From Streptomyces rhizoryzae (GTDB lineage: Bacteria > Actinomycetota > Actinomycetes > Streptomycetales > Streptomycetaceae), in NCBI RefSeq assembly GCF_023155275.1, contig NZ_JALMUV010000061.1:1-34788 (forward strand): 34,788 nucleotides of DNA, in the 5' to 3' direction. The notes under the pieces were generated by a model. That model was not told the DNA's origin and ran no database searches. It saw only the letters and a program-made list of their open reading frames with translations. Each line of letters opens with the position of its first letter. Positions within the stretch are counted from its first letter, which is position 1. The position numbers and the translations under genes are program-made. Positions 8,938 through 17,173 of the stretch are shown piece by piece.

Positions 8938-9963
8938 TCAGAAGACCGACTCGGCCTCGTCCATGCGGTTCTCCGGGACCCGCTTCAGCTCGGTGATCGC
9001 CTCGGCCAGCGGGGCCATCACGATGTCGGTGCCACGCAGCGCGGTCATGTGCCCGAAGTCGCCGCGGTGCGCGGCCTCGACGGCGTGCCAGCCGAAGCGG
9101 GTGGCCAGCACCCGGTCGTAGGCGGTGGGGGTGCCGCCGCGCTGGACGTGGCCGAGGATGACCGGGCGGGCCTCCTTGCCCAGGCGCTTCTCCAGTTCGC
9201 GGGCGAGCGCGGTGCCGATGCCGGAGAACCGCTCGTGGCCGTACTGGTCGATGGCGCCCTTCTTGTAGTCCATGGTGCCGGGCCGCGGGTGGGCGCCCTC
9301 GGCGACACACACCACCGCGAACTTCTTGCCCCGGGCGAAGCGTTCCTCGACCATCGTCACCAGGTCGTTGACGTCGAACTCGCGCTCGGGGAGGCAGATG
9401 CCGTGGGCACCGCCGGCCATGCCGGACTCCAGGGCGATCCAGCCCGCGTGCCGGCCCATGACCTCCACGACCATGACCCGCTGGTGCGATTCGGCGGTGG
9501 TCTTCAGGCGGTCGATGGCCTCGGTGGCCACGCCGACGGCGGTGTCGAAGCCGAAGGTGCGGTCGGTGGAGGAGATGTCGTTGTCGATGGTCTTGGGGAC
9601 GCCGACCACCGGCATACCGGCGTCGGAGAGCATCCGGGCGGCGGTCAGCGTGCCCTCGCCGCCGATCGGGATCAGGACGTCTATCCCGTACTCGCGGGAG
9701 AAGTCCTTGGCGCTCTCGCACGCCTCGCGCAGCCGGGCGCGCTCCAGGCGGGCGGAGCCGAGGATGGTGCCGCCGCGGGCCAGGATGCCGCTGACCGCGT
9801 CCAGGTCGAGCTTGCGGAAGCGGCCGTCGAGCAGGCCCTTGAAACCGTCCTCGAAGCCGATGACCTCGTCGCCGTGGCCGGTCAGGGCGCGGTGGACGAC
9901 GGACCGGATCACAGCATTCAGGCCGGGACAGTCGCCGCCCGCGGTGAGGACTCCGATACGCAT
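8938..9963 (-). CDS. pfkA: 6-phosphofructokinase
   Basis: A 341-residue cytoplasmic enzyme phosphorylating fructose 6-phosphate to fructose 1,6-bisphosphate, the committed glycolytic step. It has the N-terminal nucleotide loop GVLTAGGDCPGLNAVIR (4-20), GGEGT (101-105), the catalytic loop PKTIDND (123-129, Asp127 as base) and the substrate motif MGRHAGW. Position 104 is Gly, typical of ATP users, while position 124 is Lys, typical of PPi users. This mixed pair is known in actinomycete ATP-dependent enzymes, so ATP is the likely donor. The ATG at 9961-9963 follows an AGGAGACACAG-type leader (reverse complement of 9964-9975). It is divergent from pta and convergent with the ABC permease. Confidence 0.95.
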   Translation of the reverse strand: MRIGVLTAGGDCPGLNAVIRSVVHRALTGHGDEVIGFEDGFKGLLDGRFRKLDLDAVSGILARGGTILGSARLERARLREACESAKDFSREYGIDVLIPIGGEGTLTAARMLSDAGMPVVGVPKTIDNDISSTDRTFGFDTAVGVATEAIDRLKTTAESHQRVMVVEVMGRHAGWIALESGMAGGAHGICLPEREFDVNDLVTMVEERFARGKKFAVVCVAEGAHPRPGTMDYKKGAIDQYGHERFSGIGTALARELEKRLGKEARPVILGHVQRGGTPTAYDRVLATRFGWHAVEAAHRGDFGHMTALRGTDIVMAPLAEAITELKRVPENRMDEAESVF

Positions 9964-10132
9964 CGTGCTGTGTCTCCTGTGCTCGCTGTCGGTTCGTGTG
10001 AGCCGGTCCGATTGTTTCATGTGCGGCCCGGTCCGACCCCGGCCCCGGGCGCGTCCGGGGGCCACCCTCCACTGTCCCCGCCCCGGGCGCGCCAGGGAAA
10101 CTGGGAGAGCGGCTTACCCACCCGCGCAGGTA

Positions 10133-10193
10133 TTGTCAAGAGGGGCAAGCCCACAATAACGGGTAATTGCCACCTTGTGACCAGGGAATTCCC
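10133..10193 (+). promoter_or_regulatory. Candidate pta promoter region with GGGAATTCCC palindrome
   Basis: The 275-bp divergent gap between pfkA and pta contains TTGTCA (10133-10138), 18 bp before TAACGG (10157-10162), a tolerable -35/-10 pair. The 10-bp palindrome GGGAATTCCC follows at 10184-10193. The symmetry is certain; promoter and operator roles are guesses. Confidence 0.35.
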
Positions 10194-10238
10194 GCGAGCG
10201 CGGAGCCTCGCGGCCATCGGAACGGACGGAGTGCACAC

Positions 10239-12332
10239 GTGACGCGCAGCGTGTACGTGACCGGTATCGAGCGCGGCGACGGCCGCCAGGTCGTCGAGCT
10301 GGGGGTCATGGAGTTGCTGACCCGCCACGTCGACCGGGTGGGGGTGTTCCGTCCCCTGGTCCACGACGGGCCCGACCGGCTCTTCGAGCTGCTGCGGGCC
10401 CGCTACCGCCTCTCCCAGCCGGCCGAGTCGGTCCACGGCATCGGGTACGAGGAGGCCGCCGCCGTCCAGGCCGAGCGCGGCACCGACGAGCTGGTCTCCC
10501 GGCTCGTCGACCGCTTCCACGAGGTCGCCCGGGAGTACGAGTACGTCCTGGTCCTCGGCTCGGACTACGCCGACACCAGCCTGCCGGACGAGCTGGCGCT
10601 CAACGCCCGGCTGGCCAACGAGTTCGGCGCCGCGGTGATACCGGTCGTCGGCGGCCAGCGCCGGGAGGCCGAGTCGGTGCGCGCCGAGGCCGGCAACGCC
10701 TACCGCGCCTACACCTCGCTGGGCTGCGACGTCGTCGCGCTGGTCGTCAACCGCGTGGACCCCGGCGAGCGCACCGCGATCGTGGAGCGGCTCGCCGCCC
10801 GGCTGCCGGTGCCGTGCTACGCGCTGCCGGAGGACGGTTCGCTCTCCGCGCCGACCGTCGGCCAGATCGTCCAGGCGCTCGGCGCCGACGTACTGCTGGG
10901 CGACGACTCCGGGCTGGCCCGGGACGCCCGCGACTTCGTCTTCGGCGGTGCGATGCTGCCGACCTTCCTCAAGGCGCTCACCCCCGGCTGCATGGTGATC
11001 ACCCCCGGGGACCGCGCCGACCTGGTCGTCGGCTCGCTGGCCGCGCACAGCGCCGGCGCCCCGCCGATCGCCGGTGTGGTGCTCACCCTCGACGAGCGCC
11101 CCGGGCCGGACATCATGGCGCTGGCCGCCCGCCTGGCGCCGGGCACCCCGGTGGTCTCCGTCCCCGGCGGTTCGTTCCCCACCGCCGCCGAGCTGTTCGC
11201 GATCGAGGGCAAGCTGAACGCCGCCTCGCCGCGCAAGGCGGAGACCGCGCTCGGCCTCTTCGAGCGGCACGTGGACACCGCGGAGCTGACCGACCGGATC
11301 TCGGTCGCCCGCTCCGGCCGGGTCACCCCGATGATGTTCGAGCACGAGCTGATCGAGCGGTCCCGGTCCGGCCGCCGCCGGGTGGTGCTGCCCGAGGGCA
11401 CCGAGGAGCGGGTGCTGCGCGCCGCCGACGTGCTGCTGCGCCGCGACGTGTGCGACCTGACGCTGCTGGGCGAGGAGGAGGCGATCCGCAAGCGCGCCGC
11501 CGACCTGGCCATCGACCTGGCGGACGCCCAGATCATCGACCCGCACACCTCCGAGCTGCGCGAGCGGTTCGCCGAGCTGTACGCGACCCTGCGCGCCCAC
11601 AAGGGCGTCAGCTACGAGCTGGCCTACGACGTGGTCGCCGACGTCTCGTACTTCGGCACGCTGATGGTGCAGGAGGGCCTGGCCGACGGCATGGTCTCCG
11701 GCGCGGTGCACTCCACCGCCGCCACCATCCGCCCGGCGTTCGAGATCATCAAGACCAAGCCGGGCGCCCAGATCGTCTCGTCGGTCTTCTTCATGTGCCT
11801 GGCCGACCGGGTGCTGGTCTACGGCGACTGCGCGGTCAATCCGGACCCGGACGCCGAGCAGCTGGCCGACATCGCCATCCAGTCCGCCACCACCGCCGCG
11901 CAGTTCGGCGTGGAGCCGCGGATCGCGATGCTGTCGTACTCCACCGGCACCTCCGGTTCCGGTGCCGACGTCGACAAGGTGCGCAAGGCCACCGAGATCG
12001 TCCGCGAGCGCCGCCCGGATCTGCTGGTCGAGGGCCCGATCCAGTACGACGCGGCGGTGGACGCGGCGGTCGCCGCGACCAAACTGCCGGGCTCCGACGT
12101 GGCCGGCAAGGCCACCGTGCTGATCTTCCCGGACCTCAACACCGGCAACAACACCTACAAGGCCGTCCAGCGCTCGGCCGGCGCGGTGGCGGTCGGCCCG
12201 GTGCTCCAGGGGCTGCGCAAGCCGGTCAACGACCTCTCGCGCGGCGCCCTGGTCCAGGACATCGTCAACACCGTCGCGATCACCGCCATCCAGGCCCAGG
12301 GCGCGCTGCCCGGCGCCGGCCACACCGCCTGA
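10239..12332 (+). CDS. pta: Phosphate acetyltransferase
   Basis: A 697-residue long-form Pta that interconverts acetyl-CoA plus phosphate with acetyl phosphate plus CoA. The N-terminal third (1 to about 200) is a dethiobiotin-synthetase-like P-loop fold (RSVYVTGIERGDGRQVVELG), but the Walker A motif is degenerate (GDGRQ for GxGKS). A DRTGG-type regulatory domain follows (about 215-330). The catalytic PTA domain (about 375-690) opens with RRVVLPEGTEERVL and contains DGMVSGAVHSTAATIRPA and MLSYSTGTSGSG. The GTG at 10239 is preceded by GGACGGA at good spacing. ackA starts 28 bp downstream, so the two are very probably one operon handling acetate overflow and assimilation. Confidence 0.95.
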   Translation: MTRSVYVTGIERGDGRQVVELGVMELLTRHVDRVGVFRPLVHDGPDRLFELLRARYRLSQPAESVHGIGYEEAAAVQAERGTDELVSRLVDRFHEVAREYEYVLVLGSDYADTSLPDELALNARLANEFGAAVIPVVGGQRREAESVRAEAGNAYRAYTSLGCDVVALVVNRVDPGERTAIVERLAARLPVPCYALPEDGSLSAPTVGQIVQALGADVLLGDDSGLARDARDFVFGGAMLPTFLKALTPGCMVITPGDRADLVVGSLAAHSAGAPPIAGVVLTLDERPGPDIMALAARLAPGTPVVSVPGGSFPTAAELFAIEGKLNAASPRKAETALGLFERHVDTAELTDRISVARSGRVTPMMFEHELIERSRSGRRRVVLPEGTEERVLRAADVLLRRDVCDLTLLGEEEAIRKRAADLAIDLADAQIIDPHTSELRERFAELYATLRAHKGVSYELAYDVVADVSYFGTLMVQEGLADGMVSGAVHSTAATIRPAFEIIKTKPGAQIVSSVFFMCLADRVLVYGDCAVNPDPDAEQLADIAIQSATTAAQFGVEPRIAMLSYSTGTSGSGADVDKVRKATEIVRERRPDLLVEGPIQYDAAVDAAVAATKLPGSDVAGKATVLIFPDLNTGNNTYKAVQRSAGAVAVGPVLQGLRKPVNDLSRGALVQDIVNTVAITAIQAQGALPGAGHTA

Positions 12333-12360
12333 CCCCTCCCCCCCACCGGAAAGACCCTTC

Positions 12361-13596
12361 ATGACTGCCAACGCCACCCGCGTCCTCGTCCTCAACTCCG
12401 GCTCCTCGTCGGTGAAGTACCAGCTGCTCGACATGGCGAAAGCGGCGGACGGCGGGTCCGCCGCGGGCGTCCGGCTCGCCGCCGGCCTCGTCGAGCGGAT
12501 CGGTGAGACGACCTCGCGCCTGGCCCACACGCCGCTGGCCGCCGGCGGCGGGACCCGGGAGACCACCGGGCCGATAGCCGACCACGACGCCGCGCTGAAG
12601 GCGGTGGCCGGCGAGCTGGCCGCCGACGGGCTCGGACTGGACTCACCGGAGCTGGCCGCGATCGGCCACCGGGTGGTGCACGGCGGCCTGAAGTTCACCG
12701 CGCCGACCGTCATCGACGACGTGGTGCTCAAGGAGATCGAGCGGCTGGTGCCGGTGGCCCCGCTGCACAACCCGGCGAACATCACCGGCATCCGCACCGC
12801 CCGGGCGCTGCGCCCCGACCTCCCGCAGGTCGCGGTCTTCGACACCGCCTTCCACACCACGATGCCGGAGCACGCGGCGCGCTACGCCATCGACGTGGCG
12901 ACCGCCGACGCGCACCGGATCCGCCGCTACGGCTTCCATGGCACCTCGCACGACTACGTCTCCCGGCGCACCGCGGAGCTGCTGGGCAAGGCGCCGGAGG
13001 AGGTCAACGTGATCGTGCTGCACCTGGGCAACGGCGCCTCGGCGTCCGCGGTCCGGGGCGGCCGGTGCGTGGACACCTCGATGGGGCTGACCCCGCTGGA
13101 GGGCCTGGTGATGGGTACCCGCTCCGGTGACGTCGACCCGGCGGTGACCTTCCACCTGGAGCGGGTCGCCGGGATGGCCACCGACGAGATCGACGAGCTG
13201 CTGAACAAGAAGAGCGGTCTGCTCGGGCTGTGCGGCGACAACGACATGCGGGAGATCCGCCGGCGGATCGACGAGGGCGACGAGCGGGCGGCGCTCGCCT
13301 TCGACATCTACATCCACCGGCTGAAGAAGTACATCGGCGCCTACACCGCGGTGCTCGGCAAGGTCGACGCGGTCGCCTTCACCGCGGGCGTCGGCGAGAA
13401 CGCCGCGCCGGTGCGGGCCGCCGCCATCGACGGGCTGGAGGAGCTGGGCATGGCGGTGGACGCGTCGCTCAACGCCGTGCGGTCCGGCGAGCCGCGGCTG
13501 ATCTCCCCCGCTTACGCGCGGGTCGCGGTCGCCGTGGTCCCCACCGACGAGGAACTGGAGATCGCCCGGCAGACATACGCCCTGGTCACCGCCTGA
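12361..13596 (+). CDS. ackA: Acetate kinase
   Basis: A 411-residue cytoplasmic kinase converting acetyl phosphate plus ADP to acetate plus ATP, reversibly. It has the ASKHA-fold phosphate loop LVLNSGSSSVKYQLLD near the N-terminus, VFDTAFHTTMP, RRYGFHGTSHDYVS, HLGNGASASAV, DTSMGLTPLEG with GTRSGDVDP, and the C-terminal adenosine motif FTAGVGENAAPVR. The length is normal for the family. The ATG at 12361 is preceded by GGAAAG. It follows pta by 28 bp and precedes pyk by 61 bp in the same direction, giving the usual pta-ackA pair. Confidence 0.96.
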   Translation: MTANATRVLVLNSGSSSVKYQLLDMAKAADGGSAAGVRLAAGLVERIGETTSRLAHTPLAAGGGTRETTGPIADHDAALKAVAGELAADGLGLDSPELAAIGHRVVHGGLKFTAPTVIDDVVLKEIERLVPVAPLHNPANITGIRTARALRPDLPQVAVFDTAFHTTMPEHAARYAIDVATADAHRIRRYGFHGTSHDYVSRRTAELLGKAPEEVNVIVLHLGNGASASAVRGGRCVDTSMGLTPLEGLVMGTRSGDVDPAVTFHLERVAGMATDEIDELLNKKSGLLGLCGDNDMREIRRRIDEGDERAALAFDIYIHRLKKYIGAYTAVLGKVDAVAFTAGVGENAAPVRAAAIDGLEELGMAVDASLNAVRSGEPRLISPAYARVAVAVVPTDEELEIARQTYALVTA

Positions 13597-13617
13597 CAGC
13601 TAGGTCTTCCACCAGCT

Positions 13618-13651
13618 GGAATATTCCGCTGCGAAACAAACCCGATAGGAT
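13618..13651 (+). promoter_or_regulatory. Candidate pyk promoter with GGAATATTCC palindrome
   Basis: TAGGAT (13646-13651) ends 6 nt before the pyk ATG, the position of a -10 box for a leaderless mRNA. GGAATATTCC (13618-13627) is a perfect palindrome over the expected -35 region. AGGA inside the same stretch could instead act as a ribosome-binding site for an ackA-pyk transcript, so the promoter reading is tentative. Confidence 0.4.
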
Positions 13652-13657
13652 CCAGCC

Positions 13658-15085
13658 ATGCGCCGTTCCAAAATCGTCTGCACCCTGGGCCCCGCCGTCG
13701 ACTCCTACGAGCAGCTGAAGACGCTGATCGAGGCCGGTATGAACGTGGCCCGTTTCAACATGAGCCACGGGAGCCACTCGGAGCACGAGGAGCGGTACCA
13801 CCGCCTCCGCAAGGCCGCCGAGGAGACCGGCCGCGCCGTCGGCGTCCTGGCCGACCTCCAGGGCCCCAAGATCCGCCTGGAGACCTTCGCCGAGGGCCCG
13901 GTCGAGCTGGTCCGCGGCGACGAGTTCGTCATCACCACCGAGGACGTGCCCGGTGACAAGCACATCTGCGGCACCACCTACAAGGGCCTGCCCGGCGACG
14001 TCTCCAAGGGCGACCCGGTCCTGATCAACGACGGCAACGTCGCCCTCCAGGTCGTCGAGGTCGACGGCCCGCGGGTGCGCACCATCGTCATCGAGGGCGG
14101 GGTCATCTCCGACCACAAGGGCATCAACCTCCCCGGCGCCGCGGTCAACGTCCCCGCGCTGTCCGAGAAGGACATCGAGGACCTGAAGTTCGCGCTGCAC
14201 ATGGGCTGCGACATGGTCGCGCTGTCCTTCGTCCGCGACGCCAAGGACGTCCACGACGTGCACCGCGTCATGGACGAGGTGGGCCGCCGGGTCCCGGTCA
14301 TCGCCAAGGTGGAGAAGCCGCAGGCGGTCGCCAACATGGCGGAGGTCGTGATGGCCTTCGACGCGGTGATGGTGGCCCGTGGCGACCTGGCGGTGGAGTA
14401 CCCGCTGGAGAAGGTCCCGATGGTGCAGAAGCGGCTCATCGAGCTGTGCCGCCGGAACGCCAAGCCGGTGATCGTGGCGACCCAGATGATGGAGTCGATG
14501 ATCACCAACTCCCGGCCGACCCGCGCCGAGGCGTCCGACGTCGCCAACGCGATCCTCGACGGCGCGGACGCGGTCATGCTGTCCGCGGAGTCCTCGGTGG
14601 GCCAGTACCCGATCGAGACCGTCAAGACCATGTCGAAGATCGTCGAGGCGGCCGAGCAGGAGCTGCTCTCCAAGGGCCTCCAGCCGCTGGTGCCCGGCAA
14701 GAAGCCGCGCACGCAGGGCGGTGCGGTGGCCCGCGCGGCCTGCGAGATGGCCGACTTCCTGGACGGCAAGGCGCTGGTGGCGTTCACCAAGTCCGGTGAC
14801 ACCGCCCGCCGGCTCTCCCGCTACCGCGCCGCCCAGCCGATCCTGGCCTTCACCACCGACGTCGCCACCCGCAACCAGCTCGCGCTGAGCTGGGGCGTGG
14901 ACGCCTTCGTCGTCCCGCACGTGGACAACACCGACGCGATGGTCGAGCTGGTCGACGCCGAGCTGCTCAAGCTCCAGCGCTACAACCCCGGTGACACCAT
15001 GATCATCACCGCCGGTTCGCCCCCCGGCGTCCCCGGCACCACCAACATGGTGCGGGTGCACCACCTCGGCGGCGAGCGCGTCTGA
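13658..15085 (+). CDS. pyk: Pyruvate kinase
   Basis: A 475-residue enzyme transferring phosphate from phosphoenolpyruvate to ADP, giving pyruvate and ATP. The TIM-barrel motifs are RRSKIVCTLGPAVDS, GMNVARFNMSHGSH, INDGNVAL, VIAKVEKPQAV, ARGDLAVEYPLEKVP and VATQMMESMI. The barrel signature reads GDLAVE where many homologues have GDLGVE, and VMLSAESSVG where many have VMLSGETAVG. I recall similar variants in actinomycete enzymes, so I do not read them as inactivating. The C-terminal allosteric domain (about 350-470) includes FTKSGDTARRLSRYR and SPPGVPGTTNMVRVHH. It is codirectional with pta-ackA, completing a pfkA/pta/ackA/pyk block. Streptomyces usually carries a second pyruvate kinase elsewhere. 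Confidence 0.95.
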   Translation: MRRSKIVCTLGPAVDSYEQLKTLIEAGMNVARFNMSHGSHSEHEERYHRLRKAAEETGRAVGVLADLQGPKIRLETFAEGPVELVRGDEFVITTEDVPGDKHICGTTYKGLPGDVSKGDPVLINDGNVALQVVEVDGPRVRTIVIEGGVISDHKGINLPGAAVNVPALSEKDIEDLKFALHMGCDMVALSFVRDAKDVHDVHRVMDEVGRRVPVIAKVEKPQAVANMAEVVMAFDAVMVARGDLAVEYPLEKVPMVQKRLIELCRRNAKPVIVATQMMESMITNSRPTRAEASDVANAILDGADAVMLSAESSVGQYPIETVKTMSKIVEAAEQELLSKGLQPLVPGKKPRTQGGAVARAACEMADFLDGKALVAFTKSGDTARRLSRYRAAQPILAFTTDVATRNQLALSWGVDAFVVPHVDNTDAMVELVDAELLKLQRYNPGDTMIITAGSPPGVPGTTNMVRVHHLGGERV

Positions 15086-15124
15086 CGCGCCGTCACCCGA
15101 AGCGCGGCGGTTCCCGAAGGCCGG

Positions 15125-16438
15125 TCAGTCCTCGATGGACACGTTCATGCCCGGGACGTGCAGGGTGCCGCCGAACTGGCCCGCCTGGTCCAGCTTCACC
15201 TTGCTGAAGTAGGCGAACGGGACGTTGATCGGCGGCGGGTGCTCCGGGTCGAAGACGATCGGGATCAGCCCGAAGAGGTTGCCCTGGAGCCGCTCGGTGT
15301 AGAGCGTCACCTTGCCGCCGCGGATGGTGGACGTCGAGCCCGGGGTCGAGCGCACGTGGTAGTGCTTGCCGGAGGTCGGATCGTCGACGATCTGGTGCAG
15401 GTCGGCGATGTCGATGCTGTCCGCGGTGAACTTCAGCGCCTGCTTGGTACGGCCGCTCTGCGTCGTGACGTTGACGACGCCCTCGTAGTCCAGGCCGCGC
15501 AGGGTCAGCCCGGTGGACTCCAGGTGCCAGGGCAGGTCCGCCAGGGTGACCGGCGTCTGCTCGTTCTTGCCCGCCTGCTTGTTCTCGACGACGCAGGGGT
15601 AGCCGGGCTTGCCGCTGGCGTCCTTGCCGTCCAGGCCACCGCCCGGGAGGTTGCCGTCGACCGTGCCGACGGCGCCGTGCACGGTGTCGTCCACCGTCTT
15701 CGACGGGTCCGTAAGACCCCGCCCGACGGTGGTGAGCGCGTCCTTGACCGGCGAGCCGCCGTCCTTCCCGGAGCCCGAGGCGGCGGGCGCCGGGGAGTCC
15801 TCGGCGGCCGCGTCCTTGGAGGCGGTGGCGGACGGCGTCGGGCTCGGCGTGGCCGACGGCCCGGCGGACTCCTTGTGCCCGCCGAACAGCCCGCCCAGCG
15901 CGTCGCCGAGCCCGCCGAGCAGCCCGCCGTCGTCCTTCTCCGGCGTGGCCGACGGCGCGGGCGTGGCGGAGGCGGACGGTGTCGCGGACGGCGCGCCGCC
16001 GCCCGCCGCGTCCTTGCCGGCCGAGGGGGACGGGGTGGCCGAGGGGTCCGCGGACGGCGCGCCGCCCTTGCCCCCGCCGTCCTTGCCGTCCTTGCCGTCC
16101 TTGCCGTCCTTGCCGGCAGTGTCCTTGGCGTCCTTGCTGTCCTTGGCGTCCTTGCTGTCCTTGGCGTCCTTGGACGCGGCGTCGTGGCCGGAGGTGTCCG
16201 GGGCACTGACGCACGGGCCGCCCCGGAAGGGGCTCTCCGGCGGCGCCGGCTTGGCGATCGCCATCTGGGGCGTCAGCCCCATGCCCATGAGGACGGCGGA
16301 CGGCATCGCCGCGATGGCGATCGCCTTGCCCGCGGGCACGTGCAGCCGGGTCAGCAGCGGCTTCCTGGGCGCCGCGTGCCGGGGCCCGCCTCTCGCCCCG
16401 GTGGCTGCGTTCTCCTCGTGCAGCTCGTCACCCGGCAC
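15125..16438 (-). CDS. Exported or membrane-anchored protein with Lys-Asp repeat and C-terminal beta-rich domain
   Basis: A 437-residue protein of unknown function. It has a charged N-terminus, one hydrophobic segment at about 39-62 (signal anchor or late signal peptide), then a long low-complexity stretch. That stretch contains KDAKDSKDAKD/GKDGKDGKD repeats at 90-120, Ser/Pro/Thr/Ala tracts to about 225, and a predicted compact domain from about 280 to the end (Cys282, LKFTADSIDIADLHQ, TLHVPGMNVSIED). The GTG at 16436-16438 has GGGAGG 6 nt upstream and overlaps the preceding gene by 11 bp. Similar Streptomyces proteins are sometimes labelled hydrogenase protein HypF in annotations (my recollection); nothing here supports that. 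The layout suggests a surface protein whose repeat spans the cell wall. Its partner genes encode DUF6114- and DUF6230-type proteins. Confidence 0.8.
   Translation of the reverse strand: MPGDELHEENAATGARGGPRHAAPRKPLLTRLHVPAGKAIAIAAMPSAVLMGMGLTPQMAIAKPAPPESPFRGGPCVSAPDTSGHDAASKDAKDSKDAKDSKDAKDTAGKDGKDGKDGKDGGGKGGAPSADPSATPSPSAGKDAAGGGAPSATPSASATPAPSATPEKDDGGLLGGLGDALGGLFGGHKESAGPSATPSPTPSATASKDAAAEDSPAPAASGSGKDGGSPVKDALTTVGRGLTDPSKTVDDTVHGAVGTVDGNLPGGGLDGKDASGKPGYPCVVENKQAGKNEQTPVTLADLPWHLESTGLTLRGLDYEGVVNVTTQSGRTKQALKFTADSIDIADLHQIVDDPTSGKHYHVRSTPGSTSTIRGGKVTLYTERLQGNLFGLIPIVFDPEHPPPINVPFAYFSKVKLDQAGQFGGTLHVPGMNVSIED
16077..16174. repeat. 9-bp and 18-bp tandem repeats coding the Lys-Asp tract
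   Basis: Four exact copies of CCGTCCTTG occupy 16077-16112. Three copies of an 18-bp unit beginning GTCCTTGGCGTCCTTG occupy 16121-16174, the last with two changed bases at its end. All units are multiples of three, so copy-number change would alter the KD tract length without a frameshift. Confidence 0.92.
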
Positions 16439-16991
16439 GGTGCCTCCCGTTGCTGTGGTTGGTCGGGCTCGTTCCTGACATACCGTCCAGTCCGTTGCCC
16501 GACCCGGGCTCGCCGGCCGGCGGCGCGGGGTGGGTGGCGACCACCGGCCCGACGACCCGCTCGGGCTCCTCGGCGCCGTCGGCGGCCCGTACCGGCTCGC
16601 CCGCCGCCCAGGAGATGCCCAGCGCGCCGCCGATCAGCCCCAGCAGGAAGCCGACCACGAAGCCGCCGATGTTCGAGACGACGAGCGAGACCAGGGACAG
16701 CAGGATCGCCGCGACCCCCGCGAAGACCCGCGAGGCCGGCTGGAACCACATCGTCAGGCCCAGCACCACCAGCAGCACGCCGATGATCAGCGACCCGGCG
16801 CCGGCCGTGGTGGCCATGCGGACGGTGAGGGACCCCACGGTGAGGTTGGCGTAGGGGAGGTACATGATCGGGACACCGGCCAGCAGGGTCAGCAGCCCGC
16901 CCCAGAACGGCCGTTGGCCGCGCCACTGGCGGAACGCCTGCCGCTTCCGGCCGAGAGCCTGGCCCAGCTGTGGTTGCGTTGCAGCGCTCAT
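16428..16991 (-). CDS. Integral membrane protein, DUF6114 type
   Basis: A 187-residue membrane protein resembling the actinomycete DUF6114 family (recalled, not searched). Hydrophobic segments lie at about 30-48, 59-83 and 89-128; the last is long enough for two helices with a tight Gly turn. A polar, Pro/Gly-rich cytoplasmic or external tail follows to the C-terminus. The motif RGQRPFWGGLLTLLAGVPI before TM1 is typical. The ATG at 16989-16991 has AGGGAGG upstream at good spacing. It sits between a DUF6230-type gene (182 bp upstream) and the KD-repeat gene (11-bp overlap), so the three probably form one operon and perhaps one envelope complex. Function is unknown. Confidence 0.82.
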   Translation of the reverse strand: MSAATQPQLGQALGRKRQAFRQWRGQRPFWGGLLTLLAGVPIMYLPYANLTVGSLTVRMATTAGAGSLIIGVLLVVLGLTMWFQPASRVFAGVAAILLSLVSLVVSNIGGFVVGFLLGLIGGALGISWAAGEPVRAADGAEEPERVVGPVVATHPAPPAGEPGSGNGLDGMSGTSPTNHSNGRHRAG

Positions 16992-17099
16992 GCGCCGGCC
17001 TCCCTACGGTCGGCGGGCCGGCACTTCTCGCTCCGCTCGCTCATGTCGTACGGCTCCTCGGGACTGGCACATCGGTGGTTCTGTGGGTACGTGCTGACG

Positions 17100-17119
17100 G
17101 TGCCCGGCGCCACGGGCAC
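17100..17119 (-). other. Intercistronic hairpin between DUF6230 and DUF6114 genes
   Basis: GTGCCCG (17100-17106) pairs with CGGGCAC (17113-17119) around a 6-nt loop within the 182-bp spacer. There is no T-tract on the transcribed side, so RNA processing or partial attenuation fits better than full termination. This is inference from structure only. Confidence 0.35.
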
Positions 17120-17173
17120 GGGGAAACGGCCCGAGGGCCGCGCGACTCGCCCCGCGCCCGCACGCCTAGGCCG

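Noticed and set aside
10017..12860. A 947-codon minus-strand open frame opposite pta and ackA
   Set aside because: It is an antisense shadow. The plus-strand genes are unmistakable and span it.
15125..16438. HypF-like hydrogenase maturation label for the KD-repeat protein
   Set aside because: No acylphosphatase, zinc-finger or carbamoyl-transfer motifs are present. The protein is an exported repeat protein.
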